NCBI GenBank assembly: GCA_030490835.1
Contig: CM059974.1
Location: 3,107,501 to 3,171,500, forward strand
Direction: 5' to 3'
DNA: 64,000 bases
From: Annona cherimola
Taxonomy: Eukaryota; Streptophyta; Magnoliopsida; Magnoliales; Annonaceae
Every line of letters begins with the position of its first letter. Positions within the stretch are counted from its first letter, which is position 1. Below, in pieces: positions 58,615-64,000 of the stretch. The notes under the pieces were generated by a model. The model was given only the letters and a program-made list of their open reading frames with translations, made no database searches and was not told where the DNA came from. The position numbers and the translations under genes are program-made.

Positions 58615-59594
58615 GGACGGGCTTGGGGCAGAAACAGGGGCGGGCGTTTGAAGAGGGGAGAGAGGGAAGAGAGAACCGTTTGAATACAGAGCAGGCGAAT
58701 CGAGTATTTATTTGGAGGGGACGGTTCTTCTGTAACAAGTTTAAGCTACCTTAAATACGCGCGCCTACTCTCGCGCGTTCTCACGGGTTACAGAAAAGCC
58801 AGAAACAAATGGATATTGAATGCGCTTTTACCCATTTAATTAACAGAACATGCATGTACATTTAATTAGATCCCACAAATAAAATTTTCCAAAATTTTCG
58901 ATAAATAATTTTTTCAAATATTGAAGTCTGCGTAATTACATATTTTATATTTTTATTGAAATAATAATTTATCTTAATTAAATAAAACATAGTAAGCACG
59001 AGTATTGATCCGGATAATACCGCGTGATTTTTCTCCAATTGTACTCCGTATGTAACGGATGACGAAATCGAAGTATTTTCCAAATGAATAATAGTAAACA
59101 AATTTAGTAAATAGATTGGTTGTCAGTGTCACGTGTGAGGGAATGAACTGGCAAATCTTACGCGAGCCAAGACCGTACTTTCGTACTTCGGTAGACCATT
59201 GAAAGAAACGGACCCGACAAATGCTCGCTTGGCGCTCTACTTTTATGAGAGCTGGTGTGTTAACCGATTGAGTTAGACGGGGTGAAGTCTAATTTTAATT
59301 CGCTTAAAATATTTGAATCCTAATTTCTTTATTAATTTATTTAAAAAACCTCAACTCTAACCCATTTACAACTATTTAATAAACGAGTTGGTGAGTTGTT
59401 AACGCGTTTTATTGCAAATAACTTAAAAGTCTAGACTCTGGTAGATAATGATCTCGCAAGGAGAGTCAAGATGGTGTTTTCGGCGTAGGAAAAATGAAAA
59501 TAGGGCAGTAACTGGAAAATGGAATTAAGACAGCAGTAGAAAAATGAAAATTAGGTAACTGAAGGAAGACTTAGCGAGGAAAAATAACCAAGTG

Positions 59595-59600
<6 letters not shown>

Positions 59601-59635
<35 letters not shown>
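59601..59635. repeat. (TA)n microsatellite
   Basis: About 17 TA units. A second tract (60005-60022) flanks the other side of the foldback element, so the two were one array before the insertion. Confidence 0.85.
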
Positions 59636-59637
<2 letters not shown>

Positions 59638-60004
59638 ATGTTGTTCCGGTGCAGCGTCACTGCACCGGAACAGCGGTACAGTGGCCCCAAAATAGGGCCC
59701 ACATGATCATGAAATCATGATCTACTCCACCCATTGTATTTAGAATAATGTATTCTGTTATCATACCAATTTTCATCCCAATCAGATACTTTAAAGTTGT
59801 TATTTACATCAAACTATTTTATTACGTTGGATTTGTACCATTTTCAGATGGGGCTCATATACATATCTGATTGGGATGAAAATTGGTATGGTAGTAGAAT
59901 ACATTATTCTAAATACAATGGGTGGAGTAGATCATGATTTCATGATCATGTGGGCCCCATTTTGGGGCCACTGTACCGCTGCAGCGTCACTGCACCGGAA
60001 CAGC
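59635..60004. mobile_element. Long foldback MITE inserted in (TA)n
   Basis: The arms pair over ~130 bases: GCGGTACAGTGGCCCCAAAA, CCCACATGATCATGAAATCA, TCATGATCTACTCCACCCAT and TTTTCATCCCAATCAGATA on the left, with their complements on the right. Both ends also carry a separate short palindrome, GTTCCGGTGCAG / CTGCACCGGAAC, with a CGTCA spacer. Arm identity is high. It is non-coding. Insertion into TA repeats fits a TA-targeting (Tc1/mariner-like) element but also hides the real duplication. A relic lies at 24000-24205. Confidence 0.85.
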
Positions 60005-61163
60005 TATATATATATATATATAACTTTATTGAGTTAAGCGAGTTAAATACGTTGAACGAATTAAACGGGTTAAACAGGTTATACGGGTTAAATGAGTTAC
60101 TAAACGGTTTGACGAGTTATAAAATCTCATACCTAATTCATTTATTTAATTAAATAGTTAAATGAATTGGCGGATCATAACTCATTTATTCAAAAATCCC
60201 AACCCAAACTCATTTATAAATGGATTGAACAAGCGGGTTGACCATGACCATTAACTCCCCTAAATGTGAGGAATTTTTGGGTGCGAGAAGGATCGACAAT
60301 GGAGGTTTTTTTATTTATTATTTTTATGGGCATATCTAAAAATATTTTTATTTTTCTCCTATATCCTATTGGTGGACACTCTCATAAATAATTAGAAAAA
60401 ATAATACAGCCACCACATTTCGAACCTTTGTCCGCCGACCGTCAGGCAAGAAGTATGAAATTATCTCCTCGATGCCTGTACAGCGGCCACAGCCAAGGCA
60501 CAGCACAGCATCTTGCTTACCATGCATCTCTGTCATGTATAAACGTTGTACCTTTCCTGCACGTGGGCCTTAGATGACTTAGAAAGGTTCAGATGGACGG
60601 CTTGGATGTCACCTATGAGAAAATGAACTGACGACTCGTAGACCAGTCAAGACCACATTACCCTCGTCCTGTGGAGCATTGAAAGTGATTGCTGCTAGAT
60701 TAGATTATTTTCTTCTAGCCTTATATAAAGACATTTAGGAAATCCAAGCCGTTCAAAGTGTGATTATATTATAGAAATGATCATCCACGTACTCTAATCA
60801 TTACACGATAACAAAGAAATGGACCCCACAGATCTCGTTGTGGTTGTTGAGACCCACAATTTGGAGGAGTTATTCTTACGTGTTATTGGTCGGTGAAATG
60901 AACTGCAAAATCAATCGACCTAATAACCCCATCAGCTATTCACCTACGCATGTACAGCCAATCACAGCACAATATCTGACTTCACTTGCACCGTTGTCAT
61001 GGCTAGAATGTTGAGACTTTCTCCAGGTGGTCTTAGATTACTTGGACAGGTTCAGATGGACGGCTTGGATTTCCTGATCATGACGTGGCCATGACCTCAC
61101 CTTATGCTGCATTGATTTCTCTGCCCGCATTCAACCTTCGGTCGGGGTTAATTGTATTCTCAG

Positions 61164-62089
61164 TAGTGGTGCAACTCGGACTCATGAAACTCGGGTTCAC
61201 CTCAACCCTAACCCTAATCCTATTGGTAAAACTTCAACCCTAACCCTAATCCTAACCCTATTTGTAAACCTCAACCCTAACCCTATTTTTGAAATTCGGG
61301 CTCGGGTTGAGTTTCGGGTTGACATATTCTATTAATATGTCTTTGTTACTCATCTTATATATAATTTTTTATCACAAATCTATTATATAAAAAAATTTAA
61401 AAAACAATTTATTGTATAAAATTAAGAAAAATTCAAATACCGCTTAAGAGTAGAAAGAAAGAAACCTGTTTTGAGCATTCTCTTTGTATCAAGTAGAATA
61501 TGGATTATGTGTAAACGTTGTCAATAAAATTGTATTATTAATCATTAATTGTATTTTTTTACTCCTCTATTATTTTAAGTTTATTTTACAACTATAATTT
61601 TAAAGTTCTCATAAATTTTTCCATTGGAAAAAAAGATCTCAAAAAAATTTAATATTTAGTATTACAGGATTTCGTTGGTCAAAAGGCTTCAGTAGAAAAG
61701 GCGTGAAGAGTAATTTTTTAAAAAAAAACTGTTGGACCTGTATCGTAATGTAAATTGGGAATAAATATTTTGTTGAAATCACTTAAGATGTTAGATTGTC
61801 TTGGCGATGAGCTGTCCATGCCTGCCTTGCCGTACTCCTGTTGTCCATCATCCATCAATGAGTAATATGTTATTATTATAATATATTATTATTATAATAT
61901 AAATTATATATTTTATATAAATGCAAATTCGGGTTCGGGTTTACAGGGTTTGGGCTTGCCTGAACCCGAAACCCGAAACCGAGACCTATTTGAATTCGGG
62001 TTCGAGCTCGGGCTCGGGCTGAAAATATCAGAGTTTCAACACTGCATTTTTTCGGGTTCGGGCCGAACCCGGCCCAAGTTGCACCCCTA
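61164..62089 (+). mobile_element. Non-autonomous hAT element, family C (926 bp)
   Basis: Starts TAGTGGTGCAACTCGGACTC and ends GGCCCAAGTTGCACCCCTA. It has a perfect 8-bp target duplication, ATTCTCAG (61156-61163 and 62090-62097). Subterminal regions are GGGTTCGGG-rich (right side) and carry CCCTAA arrays (left side). The middle is AT-rich. No transposase. A right-end-like GAGTTGCACCCCTGG also occurs at 63908-63922. Confidence 0.92.
61202..61286. repeat. Telomere-like CCCTAA repeats
   Basis: AACCCTAACCCTAATCCTA-type units occur in three short clusters, all inside the hAT family C element. The unit is the six-base CCCTAA (TTAGGG) and not the usual plant CCCTAAA. The related GGGTTCGGG motifs on the opposite side suggest drift of a subterminal repeat and not a telomere remnant. 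Confidence 0.8.
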
Positions 62090-62139
62090 ATTCTCAGCAC
62101 ATCCTTTGGCAACTCTTTACCCGTATCTTTTACAGGAGC

Positions 62140-62365
62140 TCTGTCGTATGCACCGGGAGCATGCAGCGCTCCATGCTCTCGGGCGCATACACCCATTTTT
62201 TTATTTTTTATTTTGAATTTTTTTTTATAAAACTGTTAATATAAGTGTATTTAACATTTTTCTAAATTTTTACTATTTTTGGAGTATTTTAGATATTTAT
62301 TTTTTATTTTTGAAAATCAATGACGTTTTAGGTAATTTTTTATATGGCTTATCATCTTAGTTTTT
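62140..62365. mobile_element. Family E foldback half-copy
   Basis: GTCGTATGCACCGGGAGCAT, CTCGGGCGCATACACCC, then TATAAAACTGTTAATATAAG and TTTTTACTATTTTTGGAGT match the left arm of 27334-27758. The right arm is not seen. Confidence 0.6.
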
Positions 62366-62567
62366 AGAGCCTTTTTGGAAGTACTGAAGGAGCATGAATT
62401 GGATTTTTAAATGGGATGAGAATGTATTGCCGTTTATTGAGAATAAGGAAAAATATATATATTGAAAATGTAAAATGTTACCTCGAAAATTAAAACTTTA
62501 TTAAAAATAGAGATAAACATTTCATTGAGTATTTTGAATCCCTTGAAACACTTCTTAACTATTTAAC

Positions 62568-62598
<31 letters not shown>
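62568..62598. repeat. (ATT)n microsatellite
   Basis: About ten ATT units. Confidence 0.85.
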
Positions 62599-62599
62599 T

Positions 62600-63373
62600 C
62601 TTTATTTCATTATTTTTCACATTTTTAAATAAAATTATTGTGCGTTTTATTTTTATTCTCTTCACTCTAAATTTTTATCCTTATTATATCATACTTTTTT
62701 TTTTTTTTTGCTTTTTCAAAAATTTTCATACTTTCACCCTCATACCAGAAACATTGTCATCTTATATGTAAATCGAAAATTTCAGATTTTGTTCGGTGTT
62801 TGATCTCATACTTGTAAAAAGAGTCGAAACATAATCGTACCTACAAAGTGATGGTCAGGACGATTTTTTACAGGATATTATAAATATAACTTATTTTCAA
62901 TAATAAAAATTATAAAAAGATTTTTCCACACATTTATCTATTATTTTGTTTAATATCACTTGCTTTTATCATGTTACCAATAATAATTCTCATCGGAAAT
63001 AAGTATTAGTTTTTTAAAAAAACATAATGTATAGATCCTTTTACTATACGATTACGGCGAAAAAAATTATTTTGATCAACTTTTATGGTTGATCACCCAT
63101 AACTCGCGCGATTTGCGGTGACGAAAAGATATTTTCATTATTTTTATTTTTACTAGAAGCGTGGACCCTACTCACATCTCAGCCTCTCCTGCAATTTAAA
63201 AAATTTTGAATTTTTAAAATGTAAAAACCTGGCAAAAATAAAATTCGAAAGTATTAAATTTTATAGAGGCATTCAATTACATTCCAGGTGACATCCACAT
63301 TATTTTTACAAATTAAAAATAAAAAACATTTTCTAGGGGCAGACCTGGCTGCTGGGCGTAATGGATGCAAATC
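62600..63373. other. Intergenic, nothing recognised
   Basis: Very AT-rich DNA with no supported feature. Confidence 0.4.
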
Positions 63374-63766
63374 ATGGGAACTGATCCAATGCACTCGAGT
63401 GCACTAAATTTTCCATACGCCTAGCTGTAAAAATTCATTTTTAAAATTTTAAAATTTTTTTATAAAATTATTAATCTAAATATATTTAATCCATATAACA
63501 AAGTTTACCATTTTTGAAAACATCTATATATATATATATATATTTTTTAGAATTTCAAATTTTAATAATTTTCAATCCTTTCAAAATGACTAAAATACTC
63601 CTGTATATATTACCATTGCAAAAATAGCAGAACTTGTCGTCACATGAATTAAATACCCCAACGCGAACAGCTTTATAAAGAAAAATTCAAAAAAAAAAAA
63701 ACAAAGAGTTTTACGCCCGAGTACATGAAAAGCCCAGTGCACCTGAGCGTACTGAATGGAACCCAT
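63374..63766. mobile_element. Foldback MITE (family E)
   Basis: Left end ATGGGAACTGATCCAATGCA, CTCGAGTGCACT; right end CAGTGCACCTGAGCGTACTG, AATGGAACCCAT. These are inverted copies of each other. The inner arms (ATTATTAATCTAAATATATT and complement-like GAATTAAATACCCC, GAACAGCTTTATAAAG) are more diverged than in 27334-27758. Non-coding. Confidence 0.7.
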
Positions 63767-64000
63767 AAATCATATTCATTTTTCAAATAATGAATATAAT
63801 AAAAATAATAAATGGCTCAAATTTTATAAATATTTTAAAACTTCGTGGCTAGCCCTCCTCCATTGGAAGAGTAAGCACACTGTTTTACATGGTTTTCCCA
63901 CCCGCCCGAGTTGCACCCCTGGCTGCATGTTGCTCCAAATTTCACAAAAGAAGCAGATTGTCTCACTTTCCTGGTGCTGGCTAGCAGTTTTTGCTTGCTA

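Larger units (their letters stand above)
59252..60262 (+). mobile_element. Non-autonomous hAT element, family B copy 3, with nested foldback
   Basis: Starts CTGGTGTGTTAACCGATTG and ends CCATTAACTCCCCTA. Flanks TATGAGAG (59244-59251) and AATGTGAG (60263-60270) match 6 of 8. The interior matches 27812-28357 (GAGTTAGACGGGGTGAAGTC, GGTGTTTTCGGCGTAGG, AAAAATAACCAAGTGGTTTA). A (TA)n tract in the element was the insertion site of the foldback at about 59635-60004. Confidence 0.85.
59120..61140. repeat. Diverged tandem array of a ~450-bp unit, interrupted by a hAT element
   Basis: Three segments share motifs in order. 60470-60690 and 60945-61125 both contain TGTACAGC, CACAGCACA, CTTAGATgACTT, GGTTCAGATGGACGGCTTGG and GAGCATTGA/TGCATTGA. 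59128-59210 shares GTCACGTGTGAGGGAATGAA and CTTCGGTAGACCATTGAAAG with 60608-60690. The family B hAT element at 59252-60262 lies between copies. There is no open frame across the units. Confidence 0.6.

Noticed and set aside
61202..61286. Chromosome end or ancient telomere fusion
   Set aside because: The repeats are irregular, short, and wholly inside a hAT element with its own target duplication.
1..64000. CRISPR arrays, rRNA genes, organelle insertions, LTR retrotransposons, pararetroviral copies
   Set aside because: No regularly spaced identical repeats with unique spacers, no rRNA motifs, no recognised plastid or mitochondrial genes, and no gag/protease/integrase frames or LTR pairs were seen.
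1..64000. Conserved plant microRNA genes (miR156, 159, 160, 164, 166, 167, 169, 171, 172, 390, 393-399)
   Set aside because: I looked for the mature sequences and complements by eye and found none; a computed search would be more reliable.

Overview
This window is nuclear DNA from a flowering plant. The evidence is spliced genes with GT-AG introns, a nuclear-type tRNA-Trp, a SIP1-clade trihelix factor, a plant cationic amino acid transporter, TOM2B, and plant-style SINEs, RTE LINEs and foldback MITEs. The DNA is AT-rich, gene-poor and repeat-dense. I cannot name the species; nothing points to grasses in particular. No prokaryotic, organellar or viral segment was recognised.

Five host genes are well supported. 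(1) 4151-5029 (+) is an intronless 292-aa trihelix transcription factor. (2) 18961-15974 (-) is a five-exon, 571-aa cationic amino acid transporter whose splice junctions all keep frame. (3) 45908-45837 (-) is tRNA-Trp(CCA), followed by a long T tract. (4) 49378-52332 (+) is a six-exon, 170-aa NDUFAF3-like (DUF498) complex I assembly factor. (5) 54354-57430 (+) is a five-exon, 131-aa TOM2B-like protein. A possible small gene of 61 codons lies at 58614-58429 (-). The genes do not form a functional cluster.

The rest is mostly mobile-element strata, several dated relative to one another by nesting and target-site duplications (TSDs). Three families of non-autonomous hAT elements share a terminal core TAGGGGTG and have 8-bp TSDs: family A (8060-8799, 38841-39391, 40218-44225, fragment at 22095-22252), family B (27812-28357, 39436-40045, 59252-60262) and family C (61164-62089). 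A nearly intact 3.3-kb RTE-type LINE (about 40677-43955), with one in-frame TGA, sits inside a family A element. A long foldback element (about 59635-60004) sits inside a family B element. One family A and one family B element both interrupt a tRNA-derived SINE-like sequence at 38806-40067. Two related SINEs with clear TSDs flank the transporter gene (14011-14286 and 19843-20079). At least six copies of another MITE family and many palindromic foldback elements, the best at 27334-27758, fill the intergenic space.

No clearly new biological system was found. The most interesting items are the nested hAT/LINE/foldback structures, the near-intact LINE, the near-perfect 425-bp foldback that could yield small RNAs, and the internal telomere-like repeats inside a hAT element.
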